Assembly (NCBI GenBank): GCA_910577105.1
Contig: CAJTMB010000007.1
Coordinates: 52,012-116,011, forward strand
Reading direction: 5' to 3'
Origin: an uncultured Lachnospiraceae bacterium
Lineage (GTDB): Bacteria > Bacillota > Clostridia > Lachnospirales > Lachnospiraceae
Length of the DNA stretch: 64,000 bases
The notes under the pieces were generated by a model, which saw only the letters and a list, made by a program, of their open reading frames with translations, did no database searches and was not told the origin of the DNA. Position numbers and translations under genes: made by a program. This document shows, piece after piece, positions 42,025 through 50,706 of the stretch. How positions within the stretch are numbered: the stretch's first letter is position 1; every line of letters begins with the position of its first letter.

Positions 42025-43311
42025 TTATTTTATATCCACGCACACCCCATGCACGACAAACCGCAGTTCGTCCGAATAGGTGCAGGTGGAAAGCGTGACA
42101 ATTTTCTCCTCTCCCGAAACCTCCACCCCGGTATCGTACAGGGAATTTTCCTGTAAAGTTAGGGCAAACCTTTTAAATTCCTCATCCGGTCCAAATCCCA
42201 CCGTATAGATTTCATCCTCCAGAGATACAGTCTGCACGGAAAAAATACGAAAACGGTAAGCCGCATCCTGCGTATAAACGGTAAAATACTGGTTTTCTTC
42301 GTAAAACTCCTGCTCCTTAAATTTCTTTAACTTTCCGAACATTGAACCATTCTTCATATTATGTCCGTAAAGGATGGTATGATAATCGGAGAAATCCGGC
42401 TCATTTGCCGCCTCCATAAATATGCTGCCGGCCGTATTGTTTGTCCCATTAAAAGTACGCCTTAAATAATACCCGTTATCTCCCGAATAAAGAACAGGGT
42501 AACTGATATCCAGGTTATCAAAGGCAATCCAGGCAATGACATCTTCGTTGATTTCTTTTAGTTTGTCAAACTCAACAACCGCTTCCTCCTGCCACCACAA
42601 AAAAGGCTCTTCGATTTGTCCGTCTACAGGCGCAGACTGTTTGGGCAAGTGAACATATTCCTCAAGTTTTTCATACTCTGCATCACTTTGCAAATATCCT
42701 GCCGCTATCCAAATCAAGCCGCCCGCTGCTGCGGCTATCATTCCAAATCCGGCAACCCGAAGGATTGTTAAATTTCTTTTTTCTTTTTGTACTTTTTGTT
42801 TTTCGTTTTCCTCTTTAACATTCTTTTCGTTTTTTTTCAGAAGGTCTGCCAACAAAAAACAGATAAAAGAAACCGCAAATACAATCACGCACAAGGCTTT
42901 TCCCTCTGTTGTCTGCAGATAGGCTGCTGCTTTTCCCAGTCCCGGAATGCACAAAACCGGTCTGCCTATGACTCTGTGAAAGGCTACCGGCTCCGGGTCC
43001 TGCGCTTTGTTTGCATCACCTTTTGTGGTAAAAGTCTGATGTCCTTCGTCAATACCCACAACACGATGGGTCAGAACCAAGTCGGTATCTGTCCCCATCG
43101 TGTATGTAATGGTATCTCCGATATCTATTTTTGCTGCATCTGTCCTGCAGACATAAATTACACTCCCTACCCTGTAAGTCGGTTCCATACTGCCTGTCAG
43201 CACCTCATATATTTGTACGCCAAACAACTTTGGCAGAACAAGCGGCGCTGCAACCAGAATAACAACAACCATCAAGAATGTTCCGAGGAAGTTTAAAATC
43301 TTTCCAGCCAA
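42025..43311 (-). CDS. SipW-type signal peptidase fused to class B sortase
   Basis: 428 residues with two enzymes in one chain. Residues 1-170 are an ER/SipW-type signal peptidase I: TGSMEP with nucleophile Ser41 and LTHRVV with His82 in place of the usual Lys, and a transmembrane helix at each end. After a charged linker comes another transmembrane helix (about 186-207), then a sortase B domain at about 245-428: His317 in YGHNM, Cys410 in TLSTC, Arg417 in ELRF. It is last in the operon with three TasA-like proteins. The fusion would couple removal of their signal peptides to covalent anchoring or crosslinking on the outer face. Confidence 0.85.
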   Translation of the reverse strand: MAGKILNFLGTFLMVVVILVAAPLVLPKLFGVQIYEVLTGSMEPTYRVGSVIYVCRTDAAKIDIGDTITYTMGTDTDLVLTHRVVGIDEGHQTFTTKGDANKAQDPEPVAFHRVIGRPVLCIPGLGKAAAYLQTTEGKALCVIVFAVSFICFLLADLLKKNEKNVKEENEKQKVQKEKRNLTILRVAGFGMIAAAAGGLIWIAAGYLQSDAEYEKLEEYVHLPKQSAPVDGQIEEPFLWWQEEAVVEFDKLKEINEDVIAWIAFDNLDISYPVLYSGDNGYYLRRTFNGTNNTAGSIFMEAANEPDFSDYHTILYGHNMKNGSMFGKLKKFKEQEFYEENQYFTVYTQDAAYRFRIFSVQTVSLEDEIYTVGFGPDEEFKRFALTLQENSLYDTGVEVSGEEKIVTLSTCTYSDELRFVVHGVCVDIK

Positions 43312-43336
43312 GATTTTCCTCCCTTATCACTTCCTC

Positions 43337-43510
43337 TCAGTGTTCCAGTGTAGAATCAATCAATTTTAACATCTCCAGCGCACTTCTGAAGTTTTCTTTT
43401 TTCTTGCCTTCTACCCACGACACCGTCCCCTGCCAGGTATGATTTTCCCGGCTCTTTACTTCAATTATGAAACTCTGCTGTATATTGTTTACCGTTTTCT
43501 TTTCACTCAT
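43337..43510 (-). CDS. Single-domain WQG-family small protein
   Basis: 57 residues starting MSEKKTVNNIQQSF; an upstream ATG in the same frame lies inside the preceding gene and is not used. The core is FIIEVKSRENHTWQGTVSWV then FRSALEMLKLIDS: beta strands with a TWQG turn and a final helix. The same pattern ends the 138-residue protein at 50707-51123 (NTSWQGSV ... GELELISCL). The family has no name I know; a small ligand-binding or adaptor fold is conceivable. It lies between the third TasA-like gene and the peptidase-sortase fusion, 23 bp and 25 bp from its neighbours. Confidence 0.65.
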   Translation of the reverse strand: MSEKKTVNNIQQSFIIEVKSRENHTWQGTVSWVEGKKKENFRSALEMLKLIDSTLEH

Positions 43511-43532
43511 GGTATCATTCCTGCCTTTTTTC

Positions 43533-44156
43533 TTAGTTGCCACCACTCGTAGAAACGTTCCCTCCATCGTAATTCTCAGCAGTGACAGGCTCTCCGGCAC
43601 TGTTTCGCCAACAGATAATCATCGTCTTTTCCTCATTATACTGCGGCTCAAAATTATCTGCCTGAATTGCTTCTGCACTGATGACAATCCGGAATGAAAG
43701 GTCCGCTGTTTCATTTCCCCAATTCTCCGGTACGGTAACCTCATTAAATAAAGTCGCACTCTCCCCCGCTGCTAACTTTTGGTTAAAATAATAGTAACCA
43801 TCTTCTTCATTGTAATACCAGCCTGCATTGATGACAATTCCGGCAAGCAGTTCCTCTGTCTGCTCTTCTGATAAATTTCCAACGGTCAGCGTCGCCCTGA
43901 TATAAGCATCCGCCGAGCCTTCGGATACGGTCACGGTAGGGTCCTTTATAAGCGTTTCACCGGGCAGGATATCTTTTACCTCATTGTTATCATCCCCTTC
44001 ATAACCGGGCTCGTCAATTTCAATTTCAACATGCCCCATAGTGACAATATTTGTGGTATCGGACGTATCGGTAAAATATGCCAACGTAGCCCCTGCCCCG
44101 ATTACCGCAAGCAAAGTGACTGCTGCCAACATGGAAATCATTTTCTTGCTTTTCAT
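43533..44156 (-). CDS. SipW-dependent TasA/camelysin-like fibre protein 3
   Basis: 207 residues. The signal peptide has the SipW type: KKMISMLAAVTLLAVIGAG then ATLAYFTD at the cleavage site. The mature part is a camelysin/TasA-like beta sandwich: NIVTMGHVEIEIDEP, the DILPGETLIKDPTVTV strand and ADAYIRATLTV, with AAGESATLFNEVTVPE near the end. It ends in a Gly/Ser-rich tail (NVSTSGGN). In Bacillus such proteins form the amyloid-like fibres of the biofilm matrix. Third of three paralogs in the operon. Confidence 0.88.
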   Translation of the reverse strand: MKSKKMISMLAAVTLLAVIGAGATLAYFTDTSDTTNIVTMGHVEIEIDEPGYEGDDNNEVKDILPGETLIKDPTVTVSEGSADAYIRATLTVGNLSEEQTEELLAGIVINAGWYYNEEDGYYYFNQKLAAGESATLFNEVTVPENWGNETADLSFRIVISAEAIQADNFEPQYNEEKTMIICWRNSAGEPVTAENYDGGNVSTSGGN

Positions 44157-44186
44157 TGTCTTATCTCACTTTCAGGTAAAAACACG

Positions 44187-45008
44187 CTACTTTACCAGTT
44201 CACTTACCCATGTGTAGCTTCCGTCAGTGGTAAATGCAATATTATCTGCCTGTATTGCATAACCTTTCACGGTCAGGTTAAACACGAAGGAGGAAGCTTC
44301 TTTGTAATGCTCCATTACATATTCTTTTGCAGCATCAGCGGTTGTAAAAGTAGTCCCTTCGGTTACTTCCACACCGTTAATGGTATAAAACACTATCGGA
44401 TTCCCATCTTTGTCAAGTACGGTCGGCTGGCGTCCGATATTTTCCTCTATCACCACGCCTTCAGCATTCTTGTATGTGAACAGACCGTTTTCGTCCTTAA
44501 AGTTTCCGATAATCTTATATTCTGCCGATGTTACTTCCGTTGCTTCTTCGCTCAGCTTCACTTCTGTAAACAGAGGAGCTGTTGTTGCTCCTGCAACAAG
44601 GGCGCCCTCTTTATAAACATAATAACCGTCTACCAGCTTATTGCCTTCGGGAACAGCAAGCTTATTCCCGTCTGCATCCACCAAATCCCATTTTTCCGCA
44701 TCATACACTGCTGCAAACTGCTGCGCACTCATGGCATCCATCCCGGTTACCTGCAGAACGATATATCCGTCACCTGCACCGGTATTGGTAACTCTGGGGT
44801 CTTTTTTCACTGCTGCCCCCGGCTGCAAATCTTTTGCTTCATCAGGATTGAAGGAAGGCTCTGTCAGACTGATATCCACATTACCAACAGTAAATGTGTT
44901 TACCACATCCTCTGTCGCCGAAGTAAAATATGCAAGTGTAGCGCCAATCATGGCTACTGCAGCCAGACACGCCGTCAAAACAATGGCAGTTACCTTTTTC
45001 TTTTTCAT
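44187..45008 (-). CDS. SipW-dependent TasA/camelysin-like fibre protein 2
   Basis: 273 residues, second paralog. SipW-type signal peptide (IGATLAYFTSATEDVVNTFT), then VGNVDISLTEPSFNPDEAKD, LQPGAAVKKDPRVTNTGAGD and GYIVLQVTGMDAM. It is longer than its neighbours because of an inserted region after residue 165 (FKDENGLFTYKNAEGVVIEE). The Gly-Asp and Asn-Thr-Gly turns are kept in all paralogs. The gene ends 31 bp before the third copy. Confidence 0.88.
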   Translation of the reverse strand: MKKKKVTAIVLTACLAAVAMIGATLAYFTSATEDVVNTFTVGNVDISLTEPSFNPDEAKDLQPGAAVKKDPRVTNTGAGDGYIVLQVTGMDAMSAQQFAAVYDAEKWDLVDADGNKLAVPEGNKLVDGYYVYKEGALVAGATTAPLFTEVKLSEEATEVTSAEYKIIGNFKDENGLFTYKNAEGVVIEENIGRQPTVLDKDGNPIVFYTINGVEVTEGTTFTTADAAKEYVMEHYKEASSFVFNLTVKGYAIQADNIAFTTDGSYTWVSELVK

Positions 45009-45030
45009 AAAACTTCTCCCCTTTTACGAT

Positions 45031-45756
45031 TTATTCGGCAAAATCAAACTCTGCAACCCATGCATAAACATTTTCCGTTACCATTTCAAAACCTGTAGTC
45101 TGGATTGCGAATGCTTTGATTACAAGGTCAAAGGAAGTGGTTTCCTGCAAAGTTTCAAGACCGGCAATATACTCCCTTGCTGCTTCTTCTGTCTCAAAAG
45201 TCTTATCTATGCCTTCAATCACAAAATATGTGCCTGCTGATTCATCTGTTTCGTCAACGGGAACTTCATTGATGGTAAAGTTCTGGTTGTATACACCGTT
45301 ATCGGTAAACCTCACTTCATTGAACAGAGGAACGGATGCTTCATCCTTTGCAAGGGCATTCTTTGCATATGCATAAATACCGTCTACAAGGGAACCGTCC
45401 CATCCTTCCACTACAGCGCCGGTTTCATCAACCAGTACCCATCCTTCATTTACATCAGCTTCAAATCCAACTACAGCCATTGCGTCCATACCGGTTACTT
45501 TTACTGCTACAAACGCATCGTTTTTACCTGTATTGGTAACAGTAGGGTCTTTTGCAATCTCCGCCCCGGGCTCCACATCCAAACCGTCTTCAGGTTTCCA
45601 GTTCGGCTCTGTCAGGTTAATGTCTACCTTACCGATGGTAAAAGTATTTACTACATCATCTGTCTTGTCTGTCAGATAAGCAAGCGTAGCGCCTACCATA
45701 ATAACGCCTACCAGACTTAAGGTTGCCAGCATGGAAATCAAGCTTTTCTTTTTCAT
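45031..45756 (-). CDS. SipW-dependent TasA/camelysin-like fibre protein 1
   Basis: 241 residues, first gene of the five-gene operon ending in the peptidase-sortase fusion. Signal peptide MKKKSLISMLATLSLVGVIM then VGATLAYLTD. The mature core GKVDINLTEPNWKPEDGLDV, EPGAEIAKDPTVTNTGKNDA and FVAVKVTGMDAM is closely related to protein 2. Being first behind a good ribosome site (AAAGGAG) it may be the major subunit. Its promoter carries the 11-bp direct repeat shared with two other operons of the locus. Confidence 0.88.
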   Translation of the reverse strand: MKKKSLISMLATLSLVGVIMVGATLAYLTDKTDDVVNTFTIGKVDINLTEPNWKPEDGLDVEPGAEIAKDPTVTNTGKNDAFVAVKVTGMDAMAVVGFEADVNEGWVLVDETGAVVEGWDGSLVDGIYAYAKNALAKDEASVPLFNEVRFTDNGVYNQNFTINEVPVDETDESAGTYFVIEGIDKTFETEEAAREYIAGLETLQETTSFDLVIKAFAIQTTGFEMVTENVYAWVAEFDFAE

Positions 45757-45815
45757 TTTTTATTCTCCTTTAATTTAAATATAATGATAATTTATGTACT
45801 GATTCTTATAAATAC

Positions 45816-45848
45816 AGTATATTGCCTTTCGGTCACATACCGGTCATA
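45816..45848 (-). promoter_or_regulatory. BTAD-type operator and promoter, site 3
   Basis: Minus strand: TATGAC (45843-45848), then TGTGAC (45832-45837) exactly 11 bp on, then 10 bases, then TATACT (45816-45821). There is no -35 consensus. The arrangement equals sites 1 and 2. It drives the fibre-protein operon that starts at 45756. Confidence 0.7.
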
Positions 45849-45857
45849 CCGGCACAA

Positions 45858-46373
45858 TTACTTTTCCTTTTTTTCTTCTTTTTTTTCCTCCTCAGGCTGT
45901 AGCACACCCGGCAGGAAATTCAGCACAATCAGCACAATCAGCACGCCGCAGACAGCCATGATGCCAATCGGGGTTCTGATATAAATGGTAAGATACCCTA
46001 ACAGGGGTACATGGAACACTTCCCTGCCGACCACTGCCGAAAATGCAACGGGACTTCCGTCTTCCACTTCGTTGGCGTCTCCTTTGGTAATCAGTTCCTT
46101 ATTTTCGCTGTCCACCGACACCACCCTGTGCGTAACCATGGTGTCACCGGAAAGCCTGTAAGTAATGACGTCGCCCGGTTTGATGCTTTCTGCATCTGTT
46201 TCTTTTACAAACACCACGGAACCTACGGCAATCCCCGGCTCCATGCTTCCGCTTAAGACTGCCATGTTTTTGCATCCAAACAGCATCGGAATTATCAAAA
46301 GCCCCGCGATGACCGCAAAGGCTATGATAATCAAGGTAGATAAAATGCTGCAAACTTTACTGAATATTTTCAT
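45858..46373 (-). CDS. sipW: SipW-type signal peptidase I
   Basis: 171-residue ER-type signal peptidase. The nucleophile is in LSGSMEPGIAVGS and the general base His in MVTHRVVSVD; GDVITYRL and TKGDANEVEDG are family blocks. There is one transmembrane helix near each end, and a Lys/Glu-rich tail. It should cleave the TasA-like proteins encoded on both sides. It is the last gene of the adhesin operon; the second SipW domain of the locus is in the fusion at 42025. Confidence 0.93.
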   Translation of the reverse strand: MKIFSKVCSILSTLIIIAFAVIAGLLIIPMLFGCKNMAVLSGSMEPGIAVGSVVFVKETDAESIKPGDVITYRLSGDTMVTHRVVSVDSENKELITKGDANEVEDGSPVAFSAVVGREVFHVPLLGYLTIYIRTPIGIMAVCGVLIVLIVLNFLPGVLQPEEEKKEEKKEK

Positions 46374-46413
46374 GTGTATTCCCTCAGCTTTCCATTATGT
46401 TCTTTGGCGTTTG

Positions 46414-46959
46414 TTATGACTGCCCGTCATACAGATTCCAAATTTCCGTCATGTCCGTGATTGTTTCCCCTCCGGTTGTCACTTCGGACTGTACCGCTTC
46501 CTGATAAAGGATAATGTCAAAATCCATCCATGGCTTATCGGTTTCATTATAATCTACCGTTACTTTCGTAAATAACGGTGTGGTGGAATGTCCGGGCGCA
46601 ACCTCCTGTTTAAAATAATACCAGTCAGAGCCATCCGGTTTTATCCAGTTTTCCGTATCAAAGTCCAAGGAAATCCTGTCATGCGCCTCCATGGGTGTAA
46701 TTTCCAGCCGAATCCTCACATAGCAGCTGTTGTTTCCCGTATTGGTCACCCTCGGCTCTTTTTGGTACTCATGGTTATTTATTTTTTGAAAAATTTCCAC
46801 GATTTCCGTGTTGACTGTTCCTACCGTAAAAATATTTTCCACGGAATTAGTCTGTTTCAGCTGCATAGCTGAAGTAACGCCATACGCTGATGCCAGAGCC
46901 ACCAGAACAACTGCTGTTATCACAACTATGCCATATTTGCTTTTCCACATTCTCTTCAT
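46414..46959 (-). CDS. TasA/camelysin-like protein of adhesin operon
   Basis: 181 residues. The signal segment KYGIVVITAVVLVALASAYG runs into VTSAMQLKQ, a less typical SipW site. The mature part has VENIFTVGTVNTEIVEIFQK, EPRVTNTGNNSCYVRIRLEI and a GHSTTPLFTKVTVD strand, all camelysin features. It has no anchor of its own. Placed between the large adhesin and sipW, it is probably a minor subunit or a cap that links the adhesin to the fibre. Confidence 0.8.
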   Translation of the reverse strand: MKRMWKSKYGIVVITAVVLVALASAYGVTSAMQLKQTNSVENIFTVGTVNTEIVEIFQKINNHEYQKEPRVTNTGNNSCYVRIRLEITPMEAHDRISLDFDTENWIKPDGSDWYYFKQEVAPGHSTTPLFTKVTVDYNETDKPWMDFDIILYQEAVQSEVTTGGETITDMTEIWNLYDGQS

Positions 46960-46993
46960 TTCCGACCGCCTTTTCCCGCATCCATACTAAACT

Positions 46994-49900
46994 TTACTTT
47001 TCTTCCGTTACTTCCCTTGTCTGGGAAACCACTACACTGCCTTCCTCATCCATTCTGAAACTGTTGATAATCATGTCGGAATGGGAATAGTACTTGTCGG
47101 AAGTAAGCTCATTCTTAAATACAAATTGAGGAACATTCTCCCTTGTCACCTGCTGCACAGCCGCATTTACGGATATCTGTCTGTATCTGAGGGAATCCAG
47201 TTCTTCTACTGTGTAAGTTCCCAGGGGAAGCCCGCTGACCGTTATCGACTTTGTCAGTTCCTTTTCGGTTTCAAAAGTTATGGTTCTGTAGAAAACCTTT
47301 CCTTCGGGACCGGAAATCCTAAAAGTAAATACCGGTGCGCCGTTTGCCATGTTTATTTTATCCACTGTCTTGGTAATGACAAGGCTTCCTGTTACGCGGA
47401 TGTTGGTAATGGTTATTTGTCTGCTTTGTGCATCCTGTTCATAAACAGCCTCATATCCCTCCGGAACTTCTTCTTTTACTTCATAAGTATAAGGTTTGCC
47501 CGCTTCATCGTACCGGCGCAGTCCCTCGTAAACAAAACTCCAGTCATTTTCCGCACTGAGTACAACTGTCCTGCCCTGTACCGGCTGTCCGTTTCTGTAT
47601 AAATGAATTTTAATGCTTTCTGTACCCGGTACTGTCATCTCCGTACCGTCAGCATTCTGCCAGATTTTTTCCACGGGGATATCTATCAGTTTATGGTTTA
47701 CAATCCTGTTATTCGGAATATCGGTTTCCACCGTTATGGTTTTACCGTCCGCACTTTCCCTGACCCATACGGTATATTCCGTTTCATTCAGTTCATACCC
47801 TTCAGGCGCTTTTACTTCCTTTAATGTATAAGTTCCTGTGGCAAGACCGCTGAACCTGACATTTCCTTCTGCATCGGAAACTGCCGTGCCTACCAGTACC
47901 TGACCTGCTTTTTTGAGTTCAAACTCAGCGCCTGCAAGGGCGTTGCCCAAATCATCAGTCTTTTCAAAGGTCAGTTTTCCAATCGGCCTGTTGGTAATTA
48001 CGGACTGCATCGGCGTTACATTGGGAAGCACAAACTCCATGTAGCAGTTGGAATCGTACCCGCCGCGCTCCATATAAAGAACCGTTACCTGATGTGTCCG
48101 CTCTGTATCTTCCGGGTCAATGACGGGCCTTACATTGCCGTTTGCATCTGTGTATACCGCATTCCACATATCCACGGAATTCAGTTCATTTCCTTTTGCA
48201 ATAATTTCAAATCCGTTATAGGAGCTGCCTTCATAAGCAGTGGGATATGCGGAATGGATACCGCCCAAATCCAATACCAGATGACCGTCAACAAATACCC
48301 AGAGGTCGTCATCACCAATGAAGGAATATTCCAACGGACCTACATAATCTCCAAGGCTGAAAGAAAAGTCATACCGCATTCCGAAAAAGCAGTTATTTCC
48401 TTCCGGCTTTGCCCCACTCTTGGAAAATGCATTGTAGCGTTCTCCCCACGCACCTTCCAGTTCTTCCACCATCGCTGCAGTGTCTTTGTAATCCACACCG
48501 TTTAAGGGGAAGAAATTTCCTTCATTTTTTAACCCTGCCAGCGTTTCCTCCCCTGTCCTCGTATCCACGGAACTAAACAGCTGGTAGTTATAGCCGCTTC
48601 GCTCAAATCTCAATTCAAACTCATTTGGATAAACCTTCTTGTCATAATAGGTCACACCGTTTACAACGCTTGTAAAATCCTCGGATGTAAAGTAGCCCGG
48701 TTCATAAATGCCTTTTGCCATCACAAGCGTTTCATATTTATCCCCTGTCAAACCCTGCACCAGACCGGGCACAATCGCATCCGTTCCTTTAAGTACCGTC
48801 GTTTCATAAGAAATACCGGTTACCGGGTCAACATAAGGATATTCCGGTATTGCCCAATGGTTGGAGTTGTTTGTATTGGCATTTAAGGTTACGTTTACGC
48901 CGTCCACTGTTTTATTCATGGGAATATAGTAATCATGAAAATGGGCATCCCCGTAAGTGCCGATTGCAAAATAGCCCGAATATCCGTGATATACACCGTT
49001 TTCATCATAAGCATACTTGGGACTGTTAATTCCGGTGTTCCTTAAGCCAAGCCCGGTTCCGTTTCCCCTGTCACTGTCTGCATCCGAATCATCATACCAG
49101 AAGGAAAACGTCTTATCATTCATGGCAAGCACGGTAATTTTCTCGTACAGCCAATTATAATTAAAATTGTAAAGAACACTGTTTACCCCTACCGTGTACT
49201 CCGCACCGGTTACCTTATTTCTGAACACGCCGTTTCCCTGATAGGTATAGCTTTCGGATTTTCCGTACTTTGTTGTGCTGAAGGTAATCTCCCATGCACG
49301 CTTCATATCCTCTTCATTCACTGTTTTCAGTTCGGTATAACCGCCCAGAATACTGTAATCAAAGTAAGTAACGTCATCCCTGAAATTATCATTTCTGGTG
49401 TAATCATAGTACAGTTCCACTTCCGAGTCTTCGTTAATGGTAACTTGTACCCTGTCCTCGGTATAATCCATATCTTCGGAGGTATAAACAATGTTTTCTT
49501 CTTCATCCTTTACAACTATCTTAACCAGGTTATAAGAAGCATTTTTTTGTACGGGAATCGTCATTTCCTGAAAAACATTGATAACTTCCGTTTCTGATTT
49601 ATATCCTTCATAATATAAACTGCCGCCCTCTTCCTGCCTGAGTTCATATTTGGGATTGCCGTCTTTATCCACATACCTGCTTCTGAACAACTCCTCTTTT
49701 CCGTTTTCAACCTGAAGGAAATGATGGATGTTTACGCTGCATTCACCGGTAACTTCCTCAGCTACCACTATAACATAAGTGGAAAAATGGTCTGTTACCA
49801 TCTCCGGCAGATTTTCTTCGTTCAGGCCTCCCACCTGGGCTGCAACCGCATCCTCCGTGATATGGTAAACGGCAAGGCTTTCTTCCTGCCTTGGCAGAAG

Positions 49901-50536
49901 GACATCTCCTTCAAACTTAACCACAACATCGCCGCCGGGCTGCACGGTTTCACCGTCCACAAAAAGCTTGATGTCAAATGCCTTATACTGCTGCACTGCA
50001 AACTGCTTTTCCTCAGCCTCTGCCGCCAGCGCTTCGTCAATCACTTCAATCTGCTCTTTATAAGTCCTGTCCTGCTTAATTTCTTCCGCCCAAAGCACTG
50101 CTCCTTCCGGAATATCCTTTGACAGCGCCATCAGGGTAATTGTCACTCCGTCCACTTCTGTCTGCAGCGTCACGGTTTCCTGCAAATCATTACCGGACAC
50201 ATCGTTACCGGATACATCACCATAAAATGCATTGTTGCCGGATACATCACTTTCAGATACACTTTCCTGTGCTGCATCCTCGCCGGGTACTTCTTCAACA
50301 GCCGGGACGTCACTGTCAATCCCTGTATTTTCTGTTTCAATATTTTCTCCTTCCGTCACATCCGTGTCTTCAGAAGGCAGGTTTGTTTCACCGTTTTTAA
50401 CCGGATTTTCCGCATCATTGCCGGATACCGTCACACTTTCATGTGCTTCGGCTATCACAGACTGCACATTTATGCCTGCCAATATCGTCAGACATAAACT
50501 TATCGCCATAACTTTTTTCATCCATCCGGCCTTCAT
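46994..50536 (-). CDS. Large secreted adhesin with fibro-slime and Cna-B domains
   Basis: 1180 residues. The start at 50536 is chosen for AAAAGGAGG 6 bases ahead. Signal peptide (KKVMAISLCLTILAGINVQS), then a Thr/Glu-rich segment with repeated VSGND units, an unassigned region, a PA14-like fibro-slime domain near 690-830 (GDDDLWVFVDGHLVLDLGGI), a SpaA/Cna-B domain at about 852-940 (KLTFEKTDDLGNALAGAEFE), a second Cna-B (about 950-1040) and a third of another subtype. Lys and Asn in these folds could form isopeptide bonds. There is no LPXTG motif or final transmembrane helix, so retention must rely on partners. It heads the operon with a TasA-like gene and sipW. Confidence 0.88.
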   Translation of the reverse strand: MKAGWMKKVMAISLCLTILAGINVQSVIAEAHESVTVSGNDAENPVKNGETNLPSEDTDVTEGENIETENTGIDSDVPAVEEVPGEDAAQESVSESDVSGNNAFYGDVSGNDVSGNDLQETVTLQTEVDGVTITLMALSKDIPEGAVLWAEEIKQDRTYKEQIEVIDEALAAEAEEKQFAVQQYKAFDIKLFVDGETVQPGGDVVVKFEGDVLLPRQEESLAVYHITEDAVAAQVGGLNEENLPEMVTDHFSTYVIVVAEEVTGECSVNIHHFLQVENGKEELFRSRYVDKDGNPKYELRQEEGGSLYYEGYKSETEVINVFQEMTIPVQKNASYNLVKIVVKDEEENIVYTSEDMDYTEDRVQVTINEDSEVELYYDYTRNDNFRDDVTYFDYSILGGYTELKTVNEEDMKRAWEITFSTTKYGKSESYTYQGNGVFRNKVTGAEYTVGVNSVLYNFNYNWLYEKITVLAMNDKTFSFWYDDSDADSDRGNGTGLGLRNTGINSPKYAYDENGVYHGYSGYFAIGTYGDAHFHDYYIPMNKTVDGVNVTLNANTNNSNHWAIPEYPYVDPVTGISYETTVLKGTDAIVPGLVQGLTGDKYETLVMAKGIYEPGYFTSEDFTSVVNGVTYYDKKVYPNEFELRFERSGYNYQLFSSVDTRTGEETLAGLKNEGNFFPLNGVDYKDTAAMVEELEGAWGERYNAFSKSGAKPEGNNCFFGMRYDFSFSLGDYVGPLEYSFIGDDDLWVFVDGHLVLDLGGIHSAYPTAYEGSSYNGFEIIAKGNELNSVDMWNAVYTDANGNVRPVIDPEDTERTHQVTVLYMERGGYDSNCYMEFVLPNVTPMQSVITNRPIGKLTFEKTDDLGNALAGAEFELKKAGQVLVGTAVSDAEGNVRFSGLATGTYTLKEVKAPEGYELNETEYTVWVRESADGKTITVETDIPNNRIVNHKLIDIPVEKIWQNADGTEMTVPGTESIKIHLYRNGQPVQGRTVVLSAENDWSFVYEGLRRYDEAGKPYTYEVKEEVPEGYEAVYEQDAQSRQITITNIRVTGSLVITKTVDKINMANGAPVFTFRISGPEGKVFYRTITFETEKELTKSITVSGLPLGTYTVEELDSLRYRQISVNAAVQQVTRENVPQFVFKNELTSDKYYSHSDMIINSFRMDEEGSVVVSQTREVTEEK

Positions 50537-50597
50537 GCATATCCTCCTTTTGGGTAACTGTTCCTGTTTCATTATGCTTTTTCAGCTTTCTGTCACT

Positions 50598-50630
50598 ACT
50601 ATACCAGCCGGCAGTCACACATCGGTCACA
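50598..50630 (-). promoter_or_regulatory. BTAD-type operator and promoter, site 2
   Basis: Minus strand: TGTGAC (50625-50630), TGTGAC again 11 bp on (50614-50619), 10 bases, then TATAGT (50598-50603). The repeats extend to CGATGTGAC-like units. No -35 consensus. It drives the adhesin operon. Confidence 0.72.
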
Positions 50631-50661
50631 TCGGGGAGAATTTGATTAATAAAGATAAAAC

Positions 50662-50690
50662 AAAAAAGCAAGGAAAACTCCTTGCCTTTT
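50662..50690 (-). terminator. Terminator of regulator-WQG operon
   Basis: GCAAGGA-GTTT-TCCTTGC followed by TTTTTTGTTTT on the minus strand. It separates the regulatory operon from the adhesin operon. Confidence 0.88.
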
Positions 50691-50706
50691 GGTTCTTACT
50701 TCTGCT

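Noticed and set aside
44031..45098. 355-codon plus-strand open frame
   Set aside because: Antisense to two fibre-protein genes whose signal peptides and repeats are clear; composition is not protein-like.
50180..50460. Short repeated units resembling a CRISPR or DNA repeat
   Set aside because: They encode the VSGND peptide repeats of the adhesin in frame; there is no regular spacer.
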